NCBI RefSeq assembly: GCF_001202035.1
Contig: NZ_LGHT01000041.1
Span: 62,001 to 126,000 of the forward strand
From: Pseudorhodobacter wandonensis
GTDB lineage: Bacteria > Pseudomonadota > Alphaproteobacteria > Rhodobacterales > Rhodobacteraceae
DNA: 64,000 nt
Reading direction: 5' to 3'
Shown here: in pieces, positions 46,854 to 56,488 of the stretch
How positions within the stretch are numbered: the first letter of the stretch is position 1
How the letters are laid out: each line of letters begins with the position of its first letter
The notes under the pieces: generated by a model
What the model was told of the DNA's origin: nothing
Database searches by the model: none
What the model saw: the letters and a program-made list of their open reading frames with translations, nothing else
Translations under genes and position numbers: made by a program

Positions 46854-47270
46854 TCAATTATCACCACTCTCGTCATGGTCATCATCATGGCTATGGTCAC
46901 CGGTGCCTTTATCATCATCGCTACTGGAATCATCCTTCCCGCTGCCAGACGACCCGTTGTCACTGCGGTGTTTTTCCTGCTCGTCATCGCCAAAAATCGA
47001 ATGCGAACTGCCATTGTCAAAAATCACGTCGCGCAGCACCTCGCCGGTGGTGCGGTTCAAAATAACCTCGCGCGACTTGCTGCCTTTTTGCGCGGTTACG
47101 CGCAAACGGCCCAAAAAGGTACGGTTGGTTTTGACCTCTTTATACCCTTGCCGCCGCAACGCTTTTTCGACCTTTTCCTCAAGCGTTTCGGCCGCAACAG
47201 CCTTTGCGCCCAAAGACATAATCACAAAGGTCGATAGTGCAGTTCCAAGAAATTTTCGGCGGCTGTGCAT
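46854..47270 (-). CDS. Tat-exported PepSY-like protein with acidic His/Asp tail
   Basis: A 138-residue protein. A Tat-type signal, HSRRKFLGTALSTFVIMSLG, starts it. A PepSY-like domain has EEKVEKALRRQGYKEVKTNR then EVILNRTTGEVLRDVIF. The last 45 residues are rich in Asp, Ser and His (DHSHDDDHDES), a likely divalent cation-binding tail. A paralogue is the next gene upstream. Its stop lies 18 bases before the LuxR-type gene. Confidence 0.75.
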   Translation of the reverse strand: MHSRRKFLGTALSTFVIMSLGAKAVAAETLEEKVEKALRRQGYKEVKTNRTFLGRLRVTAQKGSKSREVILNRTTGEVLRDVIFDNGSSHSIFGDDEQEKHRSDNGSSGSGKDDSSSDDDKGTGDHSHDDDHDESGDN

Positions 47271-47435
47271 CGTATTGGGCCTCTAATGCAGATCAAACTG
47301 CGTTCGGTATCGGGCGAGTATGCCGTGACAATCGGCAAAGCTGAATAGGCGTAAAGGCCCGAAACCTTTGCCAGCGAATAACCGCTTGGCATCCGGTTTC
47401 AGGCCTTGTTCATCATATAGGCGTGGAACGCCTAA

Positions 47436-47846
47436 TCAATCATTGTGGTCGCTATCGCTGCTGTCGTGATCGCCACCATGGTCACTGTCATGGTCGCTGT
47501 CATCATTGCTGTCATGGTCGCTTCCGTGATCATCGTCATCATTGCTGTCATCGTCGGCGCTATCGGAATGGTCTTGCCCGGAATGGTCATTCATCTCTGA
47601 ACCATCCGAGTCCTTCCCTGAAATTTGGGTGCGCAAAACCGCGCCGGTTGCCGCATCATACACCGTTTCAACACGATCCGCACCAAGTGTGCCTTCTACC
47701 GAAATCTTGCCATTGCTTTGCTTGATTTCAACTTGGGTATAACCCTGAGCTGCCAGATCAGCAGCGATCGATTCAACGGTTACAGCCGCAAACGCCATCT
47801 TTGCCGTGATCAGCAGACCCGCAGTTATTAAAAGCATCGGTTTCAT
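47436..47846 (-). CDS. Sec-exported PepSY-like protein with Asp/His-rich tail
   Basis: A 136-residue protein with a Sec signal peptide (MKPMLLITAGLLITAKMAFA). A PepSY-like domain has IAADLAAQGYTQVEIKQSNG and VETVYDAATGAVLRTQISG. A 55-residue tail of alternating Asp, Ser, His and Asn (DHDSDHGGDHDSSDSDHND at the end) follows. It is related to the preceding downstream gene but has a different export signal. Likely metal-binding. The start at 47846 is chosen for the signal peptide. Confidence 0.75.
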   Translation of the reverse strand: MKPMLLITAGLLITAKMAFAAVTVESIAADLAAQGYTQVEIKQSNGKISVEGTLGADRVETVYDAATGAVLRTQISGKDSDGSEMNDHSGQDHSDSADDDSNDDDDHGSDHDSNDDSDHDSDHGGDHDSSDSDHND

Positions 47847-48090
47847 CGTTAGTCCTTTCAGATTGGGTTTCGCCACAATGCAGCGGCTGTACCCACCTAA
47901 CCGCCCCGCGCGCCTTGGTGGAATTGGACTGCGGTTTAGATATGCCCCCCTAAACCCATGGGAAATACGACTAAACAGAAGTTTATACTGCCTTTTGCAG
48001 AGGATTTTCGGTCATCCCCACAAAGTGCCGACCCCTCAAAACCCCTGCGGCACGTACTCAAACGCCGCGGGGGCCCGGTTTGGCACGCAT
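47847..48090. other. Gene-free interval before the trpB terminator
   Basis: With the adjacent trpB terminator this makes a stretch of about 320 bases without a gene. Nothing coding is supported. A short A+T-rich part around 47940-48000 may hold the promoter of the upstream PepSY-like gene. No repeat or operator of the families seen elsewhere in this window was found. Confidence 0.5.
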
Positions 48091-48132
48091 AAAAAAGCCA
48101 GCTTGCCTGACACTAAGTCCCGGCAAACTGGC
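48091..48132 (-). terminator. Intrinsic terminator of trpB
   Basis: On the minus strand GCCAGTTTGCC and GGCAAGCTGGC (48122-48132, 48097-48107) form an 11-bp stem with one mismatch, followed by TTTTTT. It starts about 30 bases past the trpB stop. Confidence 0.9.
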
Positions 48133-48165
48133 TATACACTCACGTCAGGGAAACCCGCGTGTTGG

Positions 48166-49398
48166 TCAGATCTTCATGTCAAAGCCAAGGTGCTTGGCCA
48201 CCGTGAAAATATCCTTGTCGCCACGGCCACACATGTTCATCACGATGATATGGTCGGCAGGCAAACCGGGCGCGATTTTCATTACATGGGCCAGCGCATG
48301 GCTGGGTTCCAGCGCAGGGATAATCCCTTCCAACGCACAGGACAGCTGGAACGCCTCCAGCGCCTCTTTGTCGGTGATCGACACATATTGCGCGCGCCCC
48401 GTATCATGCAGCCAGGAATGCTCAGGGCCGATACCGGGGTAATCGAGACCGGCCGAGATAGAAAAGCCTTCCAGAATCTGGCCGTCATCATCTTGCAGCA
48501 AATAGGTGCGGTTGCCGTGCAGCACACCGGGGCGGCCGCCAGTCAGGCTGGCGCAATGCTCCATCCGGTCGTCAACGCCTTTGCCGCCAGCCTCGACCCC
48601 GATGATATTGACCGACGGGTCATCAAGGAACGGGAAAAACAGCCCCATCGCATTCGACCCGCCACCAATTGCCGCGATCACGGTATCGGGCAAGCGGCCC
48701 TCACCCTCTTGCTCGGGCAGTTGCCAGCGCACTTCCTTGCCGATGATGCTTTGGAAATCGCGCACCATTGCGGGGTAAGGCGCGGGGCCGGCCACGGTGC
48801 CGATGCAATAGAACGTATCGCGCACATTGGTCACCCAATCGCGCAATGCGTCATTCATCGCGTCCTTAAGCGTGCCACGACCCGAGGTCACCGGTACCAC
48901 CTCAGCGCCCAGCAAACGCATCCGGAACACGTTGGGCGCTTGGCGTTCAACATCATGCGCGCCCATGTAAACCACGCATTTCAAACCGAATTTCGCACAA
49001 ACGGTCGCCGTGGCCACACCATGCTGGCCCGCACCGGTTTCAGCGATGATCCGCGTTTTGCCCATACGGCGGGCAAGAATTATCTGGCCCAACACGTTGT
49101 TGATCTTATGCGCGCCGGTGTGGTTCAGCTCATCGCGCTTTAAATAGATCTTGGCGCCGCCCAGATGTTTGGTCAGGCGGTCGGCGTAATACAAAGGGCT
49201 GGGGCGGCCAACGTAATGCTTCCACAGATCGTCCATCTCGGCCCAGAATGTCGGGTCGGTTTTGGCGAACTCATACCGCTCTTCCAGCTCCAGGATCAGC
49301 GGCATCAAGGTTTCAGACACAAAGCGCCCGCCAAAAATACCAAAGCGGCCCTGCTCATCCGGGCCTGTCATAAAGCTGTTGATTCCGTCTTCGGCCAT
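48166..49398 (-). CDS. trpB: Tryptophan synthase beta subunit
   Basis: A 410-residue PLP enzyme that condenses indole and serine. [17 protein letters not shown] opens it. The PLP Lys is in [11 protein letters not shown], the ammonium/indole-tunnel segment is [13 protein letters not shown], and the phosphate-binding Gly loop is [12 protein letters not shown]. The start at 49398 ([16 protein letters not shown]) matches the family; a longer in-frame start adds ten residues. It lies downstream of a GNAT gene and trpF. Confidence 0.97.
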   Translation of the reverse strand: MAEDGINSFMTGPDEQGRFGIFGGRFVSETLMPLILELEERYEFAKTDPTFWAEMDDLWKHYVGRPSPLYYADRLTKHLGGAKIYLKRDELNHTGAHKINNVLGQIILARRMGKTRIIAETGAGQHGVATATVCAKFGLKCVVYMGAHDVERQAPNVFRMRLLGAEVVPVTSGRGTLKDAMNDALRDWVTNVRDTFYCIGTVAGPAPYPAMVRDFQSIIGKEVRWQLPEQEGEGRLPDTVIAAIGGGSNAMGLFFPFLDDPSVNIIGVEAGGKGVDDRMEHCASLTGGRPGVLHGNRTYLLQDDDGQILEGFSISAGLDYPGIGPEHSWLHDTGRAQYVSITDKEALEAFQLSCALEGIIPALEPSHALAHVMKIAPGLPADHIIVMNMCGRGDKDIFTVAKHLGFDMKI

Positions 49399-49492
49399 GC
49401 CATCCCCCGAACTGTGCTCATGCCTCATGTAGCGCAGGCAAATGGCATTGAAAACTGTTTCAACCGTTTTTCCAAGGGGATGGGACGGAATT

Positions 49493-49513
49493 AGGTATTT
49501 TAGCCAAGATGAA
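49493..49513 (-). repeat. Dispersed intergenic repeat, family A
   Basis: An inverted 21-bp family A copy ending one base before the GNAT gene stop codon, at the 3' end of that gene. Confidence 0.7.
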
Positions 49514-49514
49514 A

Positions 49515-49961
49515 TCAGGAGATCGGCTTTTTGAACCCGATATGAGAGGGGGTAAAGCCTGCGCGTTCGTAGAACCGATGCGCGCCCTCTCGGCTTTTAT
49601 CGGCGGTCAATTGCAGCAAACTGCAGCCTTCATGCAGCGCCCGCATTTCGGCATCGCGCATCAAAGCCGCGCCAACACCTTCGGAGCGCAACTTTTCTGT
49701 CACCCGTACCGATTCGACCTGTGCGCGCCGCGTGGCTCGCAGCGACAAGCCGGTGATAAAGGTCAGCTGATAGGTTGCCACCACGCGGCCATCGGCCTCG
49801 CCCACGATCAGGCTGTTGCCGTATTCATAGCTCATCGCATCAAAGGCGGCGTAATAGGCGGCCATATCATCGCTTTCGCGGGTTGCGCCCAACGCATCCT
49901 CGGCCAAAAGCGCCACAATCGCGGGCACATCTTCGCGCTTCGCCTCACGCCAACGGATCAT
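49515..49961 (-). CDS. GNAT family N-acetyltransferase
   Basis: A 148-residue acetyltransferase of the GNAT fold. The acetyl-CoA loop is [31 protein letters not shown] and [20 protein letters not shown] match the later motifs. The substrate is unknown; some members act on amino acids or antibiotics. It overlaps trpF by four bases, and trpB follows about 115 bases beyond its stop, an unusual place inside the trp block. Confidence 0.85.
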   Translation of the reverse strand: MIRWREAKREDVPAIVALLAEDALGATRESDDMAAYYAAFDAMSYEYGNSLIVGEADGRVVATYQLTFITGLSLRATRRAQVESVRVTEKLRSEGVGAALMRDAEMRALHEGCSLLQLTADKSREGAHRFYERAGFTPSHIGFKKPIS

Positions 49962-50596
49962 TGCGCAGCCTTTACAAAATCAGAAATCATCGTGGCATCC
50001 TTAACCCCCGGCGCGGATTCGACGCCCGAGGCCACATCAACCTGCCGCGCGCCAGTCAGCCGTATCGCCTCGGCCACATTTTGCGGGGTCAGCCCGCCGG
50101 CCAGCATCCACGGCTTTAGCCACTTGCGCCCGACCAACAGCCGCCAGTCAAAGGTAATGCCGTTGCCGCCCGGCAGCTTGGCACCTTTAGGCGGCTTGGC
50201 ATCGATCATCAACTGATCAGCGACCAAGGAATATTCCACCAGATCCGCAAGATCGCTTTCATCCGCAACGCCGAGCACCTTCATCACCGGCAGCCCGTAA
50301 CGCGCACGCAGTTCGGCCACACGCGCGGGCGATTCGTGGCCGTGCAGCTGTAACATATCCAAAGGCACGGCATCGACGATCTGGTCCAACCACGCATCAT
50401 CGGCATCGACGGTCAGCGCCACCTTGGCCAAACCGATAGGCGCCGCAAGCGCCACTTCGCGGGCTTGCGCAGGCGCCAGATAGCGCGGCGATTTTGGGAA
50501 AAAGTTAAAACCGGCATAGGCCGCGCCGACACGCGCTACGGCCTCTACGTCAGCAACGCTGCGCATCCCGCAGATTTTCACCCGAATATCCGACAT
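49958..50596 (-). CDS. trpF: Phosphoribosylanthranilate isomerase
   Basis: A 212-residue TIM barrel that converts phosphoribosylanthranilate in tryptophan synthesis. [20 protein letters not shown] holds the catalytic Cys, and [14 protein letters not shown] with the later [16 protein letters not shown] complete the site. It sits with ihfB and lapA, a usual alphaproteobacterial order. It is followed by the overlapping GNAT gene. Confidence 0.95.
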   Translation of the reverse strand: MSDIRVKICGMRSVADVEAVARVGAAYAGFNFFPKSPRYLAPAQAREVALAAPIGLAKVALTVDADDAWLDQIVDAVPLDMLQLHGHESPARVAELRARYGLPVMKVLGVADESDLADLVEYSLVADQLMIDAKPPKGAKLPGGNGITFDWRLLVGRKWLKPWMLAGGLTPQNVAEAIRLTGARQVDVASGVESAPGVKDATMISDFVKAAQ

Positions 50597-50599
50597 GGA

Positions 50600-50962
50600 T
50601 TAACCCGCCTTGGCAGGGCGTTCCAGCAAGGCCAATACGTCGTCTTTTTGCGCAGGGTTTGATTTACGCAGCGCTTCCAGCTCGCGCTCAAGCCGGGTGA
50701 TTTCACGCGCACGGGTGCTGGATGTCGCGCGGATACGATGCTCGCGGAACCATTCCCACACGAAACCGATCATCAAACCAACAACGATACTGCCAAAAAT
50801 CACCAGATACAGGGGAATCGACAGCGCGTAATGCAGGCTGGCAAAGGCCGCCATATCCGGTGGCAAAGCATTGAGCGTGACAGGCGCGCGATTTGCAATC
50901 GCCACCGTAATCAAAACAACCGCCAAAGCAGCAAGCAGCAGATACCGCGTGTACCGGATCAT
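50600..50962 (-). CDS. LapA family protein (DUF1049)
   Basis: A 120-residue protein with two transmembrane helices and a coiled C-terminal part (RAREITRLERELEALRK). The LapA/DUF1049 pattern includes RAPVTLNALPPD between the helices. In E. coli LapA works with LapB in lipopolysaccharide assembly; the match here is by family and by synteny with ihfB. The gap to trpF is three bases. Confidence 0.85.
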   Translation of the reverse strand: MIRYTRYLLLAALAVVLITVAIANRAPVTLNALPPDMAAFASLHYALSIPLYLVIFGSIVVGLMIGFVWEWFREHRIRATSSTRAREITRLERELEALRKSNPAQKDDVLALLERPAKAG

Positions 50963-50969
50963 CGTTCGT

Positions 50970-51251
50970 TTACCTTCCGTTCAGTCGATCGCGCAGCAGC
51001 TTGCCGGTTTTGAAGAACGGAACTTTTTTGTCTTCAACTTGAACCGTTTCGCCCGTGCGCGGGTTACGCCCTGTTCTGGCATCGCGCGACTTGACCGAGA
51101 ACGCGCCAAATCCGCGCAGTTCAACCCGGTCACCACGCGACAGGGACTCAATTATCTCTTCGAACACCGTGTTCACAATACGCTCGACATGGCGCTGCGT
51201 CAGGTGTGGATTTTCATCTGCAATCTTCTGGATCAGTTCAGAACGGATCAT
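50970..51251 (-). CDS. ihfB: Integration host factor beta subunit
   Basis: A 93-residue DNA-bending protein. [20 protein letters not shown] opens it, and the beta-ribbon tip is [12 protein letters not shown], whose Pro intercalates into DNA. The C-terminal helix is [12 protein letters not shown]. It works with IhfA in recombination and transcription. It lies between rpsA and lapA, seven bases before lapA, as in many alphaproteobacteria. Confidence 0.95.
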   Translation of the reverse strand: MIRSELIQKIADENPHLTQRHVERIVNTVFEEIIESLSRGDRVELRGFGAFSVKSRDARTGRNPRTGETVQVEDKKVPFFKTGKLLRDRLNGR

Positions 51252-51379
51252 CCGTAATACCCCCCGGTGTGCATAAGCGATCTTGGTGCCGCAAATTTTT
51301 GTTTCTTAACTATAGGGATAAATCATTCCCGCACAAACAGGAAATCCAAACAACCCTGTACAATCACGCACATAAATAA

Positions 51380-51405
51380 GGGGCCCCACCTTTCGGCAGG
51401 GTCCC
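51380..51405 (-). terminator. Terminator of rpsA
   Basis: On the minus strand GGGACCCTGCC pairs with GGTGGGGCCCC around a GAAA tetraloop, with one mismatch and two G-U pairs, followed by TTATTTAT. It begins about 35 bases past the rpsA stop and separates rpsA from ihfB. Confidence 0.85.
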
Positions 51406-51439
51406 AAAATCATGATTCAGCGATGAGATCGCCCTTGGA

Positions 51440-53122
51440 TCAGTTTTTGTCGCCTTTCAGCGCTGCACCAAGAATGTCGCCCAAGGACGCGCCCGAATCG
51501 GACGAACCGTACTGTTCGACGGCATCTTTCTCTTCTGCGATCTCGCGTGCTTTGATCGACAGACCCATGCGGCGGGTCTTGGCGTCGATGTTGGTTACGC
51601 GCACGTCGATCTTGTCACCAACGCTGAAACGCTCTGGGCGCTGGTCAGCACGGTCACGCGACAGGTCCGAACGACGGATGAAGGATTTCATACCGTTGTA
51701 ATCGCACTCAACGCCGCCGTCTTCAATCGCGGTCACTTCAACCGTGATGATCGAGCCGCGCTTTACGCCGTCAATCGCATCGGTGAAGGTGTCTTCGCCA
51801 AGGGCTTTGACCGACAGGGAAATACGCTCTTTTTCAACGTCCACTTCGGTAACAGCGGCCTGAACCGTGTCGCCTTTGCGGTAGTTGGCAATCGCGTCTT
51901 CGCCGCGCTGGTCCCAAGACAGGTCGGACAGGTGAACCATGCCGTCGATGTCGTTTTCCAGACCAACAAACAGACCGAATTCGGTGATGTTCTTGACTTC
52001 GCCTTCGATGTTCGTGCCAACGGGGTGGGTTTCTGCAAACACTTCCCATGGGTTACGCTGGGTCTGCTTCAGGCCCAAGGAAACGCGGCGCTTGGCGCTG
52101 TCGATTTCCAGAACCATAACGTCAACTTCCTGGCTGGTAGATACGATCTTGCCGGGGTGTACGTTTTTCTTGGTCCAGGACATCTCGGACACGTGAACCA
52201 GACCTTCAACACCGGCTTCCAGCTCTACAAATGCGCCGTAATCGGTGATGTTGGTGACACGGCCTTTGTGCACGGTGCCAAGGGCGTATTGCGTTTCAAC
52301 TGCATCCCATGGATCCGACTGCAACTGCTTCATGCCAAGGCTGATGCGGTGTGTCTCTTTGTTGATCTTGATAACCTGAACCTTAACGGTTTCACCGATT
52401 GTCAAAATCTCGGACGGGTGGTTCACACGGCGCCATGCCATGTCGGTGACGTGCAGCAAGCCGTCAACGCCGCCCAGATCAACGAACGCGCCGTATTCGG
52501 TGATGTTTTTCACAACGCCGTCAACAGTTTGGCCCTCGGTCAGGTTGCCGATAACTTCGGCACGCTGTTCCGCACGCGATTCTTCAAGGATTGCGCGACG
52601 CGATACAACGATGTTGCCACGACGACGGTCCATTTTCAAAATCTGGAACGGCTGCTTCATACCCATCAACGGGCCTGCGTCACGCACAGGGCGCACGTCA
52701 ACTTGGGAACCTGGCAAGAACGCAACAGCGCCGCCCAGATCAACCGTAAAGCCGCCTTTAACGCGGCCAAAGATCGCGCCATCAACGCGGGTCTCGTCGG
52801 CGTATGCACGCTCCAGACGGTCCCAAGCTTCTTCGCGTTTCGCTTTATCGCGCGAGATCTGTGCTTCGCCACGTGCGTTTTCAACACGGTCGAGGAACAC
52901 TTCAACTTCGTCGCCAACATTGATTTCGGCAACGCCGCCAATGTCTGCAAATTCTTTAAGATCAACGCGGCCTTCCATTTTGTAGCCGACGTCGATGATG
53001 GCTTGGCCCGCTTCGATTGCGATAACCTTACCTTTGACAACAGACCCTTCTTGAGGGGTGTCAATTTCCAAGCTCTCAGCCAAGAGTGCTTCGAATTCTT
53101 CCATAGAGTTCATAGTAGCCAT
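51440..53122 (-). CDS. rpsA: 30S ribosomal protein S1
   Basis: A 560-residue protein with six S1 RNA-binding repeats, for example GSVVKGKVIAIEAGQAIIDV, GAFVDLGGVDGLLHVTDMAW and GAFVELEAGVEGLVHVSEMS. S1 brings mRNA to the 30S subunit. The ATG at 53122 (MATMNSMEEFEALLAESLE) matches the family; upstream codons in frame are not supported. It has its own terminator and lies downstream of cmk in the usual order, with two genes inserted between. Confidence 0.97.
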   Translation of the reverse strand: MATMNSMEEFEALLAESLEIDTPQEGSVVKGKVIAIEAGQAIIDVGYKMEGRVDLKEFADIGGVAEINVGDEVEVFLDRVENARGEAQISRDKAKREEAWDRLERAYADETRVDGAIFGRVKGGFTVDLGGAVAFLPGSQVDVRPVRDAGPLMGMKQPFQILKMDRRRGNIVVSRRAILEESRAEQRAEVIGNLTEGQTVDGVVKNITEYGAFVDLGGVDGLLHVTDMAWRRVNHPSEILTIGETVKVQVIKINKETHRISLGMKQLQSDPWDAVETQYALGTVHKGRVTNITDYGAFVELEAGVEGLVHVSEMSWTKKNVHPGKIVSTSQEVDVMVLEIDSAKRRVSLGLKQTQRNPWEVFAETHPVGTNIEGEVKNITEFGLFVGLENDIDGMVHLSDLSWDQRGEDAIANYRKGDTVQAAVTEVDVEKERISLSVKALGEDTFTDAIDGVKRGSIITVEVTAIEDGGVECDYNGMKSFIRRSDLSRDRADQRPERFSVGDKIDVRVTNIDAKTRRMGLSIKAREIAEEKDAVEQYGSSDSGASLGDILGAALKGDKN

Positions 53123-53289
53123 TAAAATCAGTTTCCTTTTCGTCGTTTTCACTGGCCTTGCGGTTGTCTCCGCCGGTCTTTGGATGGGGCCTTTGCAGAA
53201 AATCAAAAGCGCGCCGAAAATGCGGCACGCGACAGAATCCCCCTTAGGCTGCGGGGGCTATAGCGCGAATGGCCCTTATTGGCAAGCAA

Positions 53290-53320
53290 AAGGGGGGCAA
53301 AGGGTTTCCCCTTGCCCCCC
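53290..53320 (-). terminator. Terminator of the nitroreductase gene
   Basis: GGGGGGCAA and TTGCCCCCC (53292-53300, 53312-53320) form a 9-bp stem extended by a GGG/CCC inner stem. On the minus strand it runs into CTTTTG, about 20 bases past the gene stop. Confidence 0.8.
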
Positions 53321-53339
53321 AAATTTCATTCATCGCAGC

Positions 53340-53972
53340 TTATGCAACCAGCGTCACAAACTTGTCCATCGGACGGCGCACTTTCTTGGCGCCTTTTAAC
53401 CAGTCACCTTCTTCGGCGCGATAGCCCACTGGCAAAATCGCGACCGATTTCAAACCACGTTTGCGCAAGCCCAGAATTTCGTCGAATTTCTCGGGCTCGA
53501 ACCCTTCCATCGGCGTCGCGTCAACCTCTTCAAAGGCGGCAGCAGTCACCGCAAGGCCCAGCCCGATATAGGCCTGACGTGCCGCATGTTCAAAATTCAC
53601 CCGCTCATCGCGCGGCAAATACATGCCTTTCAGCCGGTCAAAATAGCCGGTCAGCGTGTCCGATTTCATGCCGCGCACAGCCTCGGTCAGCTCCAAAACG
53701 CTATCAATCCGCGCTTCGGTATAGTTGTCCCAAGCCGCGAAAACCAGCAAAGCGGTGCTGTCTGTGATCTGGCTCTGGCCAAAGCCAGCTTCTTGCAGCT
53801 TGGCGCGAACGTCAGGGTTGGTCACCACGATCACCTCAAACGGCTGCAAGCCGCTGGATGTTGGCGCAAGGCGTGCGGCTTCCAGAATCCGGTCCAGCTT
53901 GTCTTGCGACACTTTTTTGGACGGATCCATTTTTTTCGTCGCATAACGCCAGTTCAGCTTTTCATTCAACAT
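53340..53972 (-). CDS. Nitroreductase family NAD(P)H oxidoreductase
   Basis: A 210-residue FMN enzyme of the NfsB/nitroreductase type. LNWRYATKKMDPSKKV gives the FMN-binding Arg, LEAARLAPTSSGLQPFEVI forms the substrate cleft, and VDATPMEGFEPEKFDEIL is the typical C-terminal segment. Substrates can include quinones and nitro compounds. The gene is inserted between cmk and rpsA. Confidence 0.9.
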   Translation of the reverse strand: MLNEKLNWRYATKKMDPSKKVSQDKLDRILEAARLAPTSSGLQPFEVIVVTNPDVRAKLQEAGFGQSQITDSTALLVFAAWDNYTEARIDSVLELTEAVRGMKSDTLTGYFDRLKGMYLPRDERVNFEHAARQAYIGLGLAVTAAAFEEVDATPMEGFEPEKFDEILGLRKRGLKSVAILPVGYRAEEGDWLKGAKKVRRPMDKFVTLVA

Positions 53973-54124
53973 ATCAGTATTCCTATTTCCACCAAGGGTT
54001 TGGCCGTATTACCCGCTATACATAGGCCTGCACCCACCCCGCGCCAATGCACCAAAACGCATGCCCCCTGTGCGAAAATCGCGTAAGTCAGGCATCGGGA
54101 AAAACCGGGCCAACCCCGCCGCGC

Positions 54125-54646
54125 CTATTTCAACGCAGCCTCGACCGCCCCCACAATCTGCGGCGACATCGGCGCTGGCCCCGATGGCCAGCTGCCCAAC
54201 ACCGCACCATCCCGCCCGATCAATACCTTGTTGAAATTCCAGCTTGGCACAAACCCCGCCTCGTCGCGCAGCCACGCATAAACCGGATGCGCCTGCGTGC
54301 CTTTGACATGGGTAATATCGGTCATCGGCAAGGTGATGTCATAATTGATCGCACAAAACTCTTTAACCTCGGCCCCGCTGGCCAGCTCTTGCTGAAAATC
54401 ATCCGACGGCACGGCCAGCACCACCAGCCCTTGGTCGCGATAGGTATCATACAGCGTCTGCAACCCCTCATACTGCGGGGTATAGCCACACATCGACGCG
54501 GTATTCACCACCAATACCGGCTTGCCCGCCCAATCGGCCAGCGACATTTCCCCGCCGTCAATCGACACAAACGGTGCAGCAGGCGGCGCGGCCACCGCAG
54601 CCGACGCCATCCCGATACTCACCGCCAAACCAGCCAGAACTTTCAT
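54125..54646 (-). CDS. Exported glutathione peroxidase-like protein
   Basis: A 173-residue protein with a Sec signal peptide (MKVLAGLAVSIGMASAAVA) and a glutathione peroxidase domain: VVNTASMCGYTPQYEGLQTL with the peroxidatic Cys, LAVPSDDFQQELAS and SWNFNKVLIGRDG with the conserved Trp/Asn. A Cys takes the place of selenocysteine. It would reduce peroxides in the periplasm. The ATG at 54646 starts the signal peptide. Confidence 0.9.
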   Translation of the reverse strand: MKVLAGLAVSIGMASAAVAAPPAAPFVSIDGGEMSLADWAGKPVLVVNTASMCGYTPQYEGLQTLYDTYRDQGLVVLAVPSDDFQQELASGAEVKEFCAINYDITLPMTDITHVKGTQAHPVYAWLRDEAGFVPSWNFNKVLIGRDGAVLGSWPSGPAPMSPQIVGAVEAALK

Positions 54647-54707
54647 CGCACACTCCTTTGATGCCAAAGAGTATACGCAGCAAACCGCAAATTGGTTTCA
54701 AACTTAT

Positions 54708-55304
54708 TTACAGCCGCGCCGAAACCGTCGCCACGGCAAAGGCCACAGCATCCTCGATCGACATATCGGACGTATCCACCATCACCGCATCCACCGCAGG
54801 CCGCAGCGGCGCGTCACTGCGATTCATATCGCGGTCGTCACGCTCGCGCACCTGCGCCAGCACCTCGTCATAGGTCTCAAACGCCGCCTCGCCGCCCAGT
54901 TCCAGCCACCGCCGCCGCGCCCGTATCTCGGCACTGGCCGTCACAAACAGCTTCACCTCGGCATCGGGGCAAATCACTGTGCCAATATCGCGCCCGTCCA
55001 ACACGGCGCCACCGTCACGCCGCGCAAAATCACGCTGAAACGCAGTCAGCGCCGACCGCACTTCGGGCAGCGCCGCCACCTGACTCGCCGCCTGCCCTGC
55101 CGCCAAACTGCGCAGATCATCGCGCGCCAGATCGGCGGGCACCAGACTCCGCGCCGACAAAACCGGATCGCCGCCTTTCATCCCAACGGCCCGATACAGC
55201 AGCCCCGTGTCCAGATGCTCAAACCCGAACCGCGCCGCCACCGCCCGGCTGATCGTGCCTTTGCCAGCCGCCGCAGGGCCGTCAATCGCCACCGTAAACT
55301 TCAT
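54708..55304 (-). CDS. cmk: Cytidylate kinase
   Basis: A 198-residue P-loop kinase that phosphorylates CMP and dCMP. The Walker A loop is [13 protein letters not shown] at residues 6-18. The nucleotide-binding segment is [12 protein letters not shown] and the later [15 protein letters not shown] has the Arg-Asp. The start at 55304 is used because [11 protein letters not shown] is the family N terminus. It lies between the cystathionine-type gene and the peroxidase gene. Confidence 0.95.
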   Translation of the reverse strand: MKFTVAIDGPAAAGKGTISRAVAARFGFEHLDTGLLYRAVGMKGGDPVLSARSLVPADLARDDLRSLAAGQAASQVAALPEVRSALTAFQRDFARRDGGAVLDGRDIGTVICPDAEVKLFVTASAEIRARRRWLELGGEAAFETYDEVLAQVRERDDRDMNRSDAPLRPAVDAVMVDTSDMSIEDAVAFAVATVSARL

Positions 55305-55340
55305 CCGCTGCCCTCTTTCCACCCGAAACCGGCGCCCAAT

Positions 55341-55361
55341 TTCATCTTGGCAAAAATACCT
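55341..55361 (+). repeat. Dispersed intergenic repeat, family A
   Basis: A 21-bp family A copy followed by a GC-rich stretch, between the cmk start and the next gene's stop. Confidence 0.7.
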
Positions 55362-55378
55362 GCGCCGCAGGCTCTGCC

Positions 55379-56485
55379 CTATGCGCCAAGCGCCGCTTCA
55401 ATCGCATCCCACAACGGCTCAACCGGCTCGACCCCAACCGACAGCCGGATAAAGCCGCCCGCCACAGGGTCGCCCCAACGCGCCCGCCGCTCACCCGCCG
55501 TATGGGTGCCGCCAAAGCTGGTCGTCTGGGTGATAAACGGGCACGCAGCCAAGAACGCCTCAGCCGCCTCGGCGCACTCCAGTTCAAACCCGATCAGAAA
55601 CCCCGCACCCGCCATTTGCCGCCGCGCAATAGCATAGGACGGGTCACTCACCAGCCCCGGAAAGCGCAAATTCCTAACCTTCGGATGCGCGGCCAAACGC
55701 TCGGCAATCACCTGCGCCGAGGCACACATCCGCTCCAGCCGCACCTCAAGCGTCTCAATCCCGCGATGCAGCAACCACGCCTCAAACGCCCCCGGCACCG
55801 CGCCTGACAGCTTGCGCCACTGCCGCACCCGCGCCTCAAGCCCCGCATCGCGCGTCGCCACATGACCGAACAAAATATCCGAATGCCCGCCGGGGGCCTT
55901 GGTATCGGCCGCCACAACCATATCTGCGCCCAAATCCAGCGGGCGCTGCAACAGCGGCGTCATCGTGGTGTTGTCAACAATCAACAAACCACCTGCCGCC
56001 CGCACCCGCTGCGCAATCAGCGCAATATCACAGCAATCCAATCCCGGATTCGACGGCGTTTCCAAAAACACCACCGCCCCGCCCGAAACATCGACGGTTT
56101 CCATATCGGCCGTCGCCACTTCGACGACCTCAACCCCATAAGCCGCCAGATATTCCGATGAAAACACCCGCGTCACATAATAGCCATCCGCCGGAATAAT
56201 CAGCTTTTTGCGGTCGGTCAGCACAGCCATCAACGCCGCCGAGATCGCCGCCATCCCCGATGGAAACGCCACACAAGGCGCATCCTCCAATATGCCCAGC
56301 TGCGCCTCTACCGCGTCCCAAGTGGGCATCGACATGCGGCCATACACATGGCTTGCGCCTTCAACCTCGGGCAAATGATAGGTAGTGGCCGACACAATCG
56401 GCGGCACCACAGCCTCGCCCTTGGCCAGCCCCGCAGCCCGATGATGCAGCAACTTGGCGAACCGCGCCTTACCCTGAGCGTCCAT
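55379..56485 (-). CDS. Cys/Met metabolism PLP-dependent lyase (cystathionine lyase-like)
   Basis: A 368-residue PLP enzyme of the trans-sulphuration family. [37 protein letters not shown] and [19 protein letters not shown] are typical, and the PLP Lys is in [18 protein letters not shown]. The exact reaction (cystathionine beta- or gamma-lyase, or methionine gamma-lyase) cannot be told from these motifs. It follows aroA with a gap of three bases and precedes cmk. Confidence 0.88.
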   Translation of the reverse strand: MDAQGKARFAKLLHHRAAGLAKGEAVVPPIVSATTYHLPEVEGASHVYGRMSMPTWDAVEAQLGILEDAPCVAFPSGMAAISAALMAVLTDRKKLIIPADGYYVTRVFSSEYLAAYGVEVVEVATADMETVDVSGGAVVFLETPSNPGLDCCDIALIAQRVRAAGGLLIVDNTTMTPLLQRPLDLGADMVVAADTKAPGGHSDILFGHVATRDAGLEARVRQWRKLSGAVPGAFEAWLLHRGIETLEVRLERMCASAQVIAERLAAHPKVRNLRFPGLVSDPSYAIARRQMAGAGFLIGFELECAEAAEAFLAACPFITQTTSFGGTHTAGERRARWGDPVAGGFIRLSVGVEPVEPLWDAIEAALGA

Positions 56486-56488
56486 ACC

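Noticed and set aside
47440-47580. Short tandem repeats that might suggest a CRISPR or VNTR
   Set aside because: The repeats are the codons of the Asp/Ser/His tail of the PepSY-like protein and have no spacer structure.
47806-49143. Long plus-strand open frame opposite trpB
   Set aside because: It is antisense to a clear trpB; its product has no known motif and is rich in Arg, His and Gly, as expected from GC-rich antisense codons.
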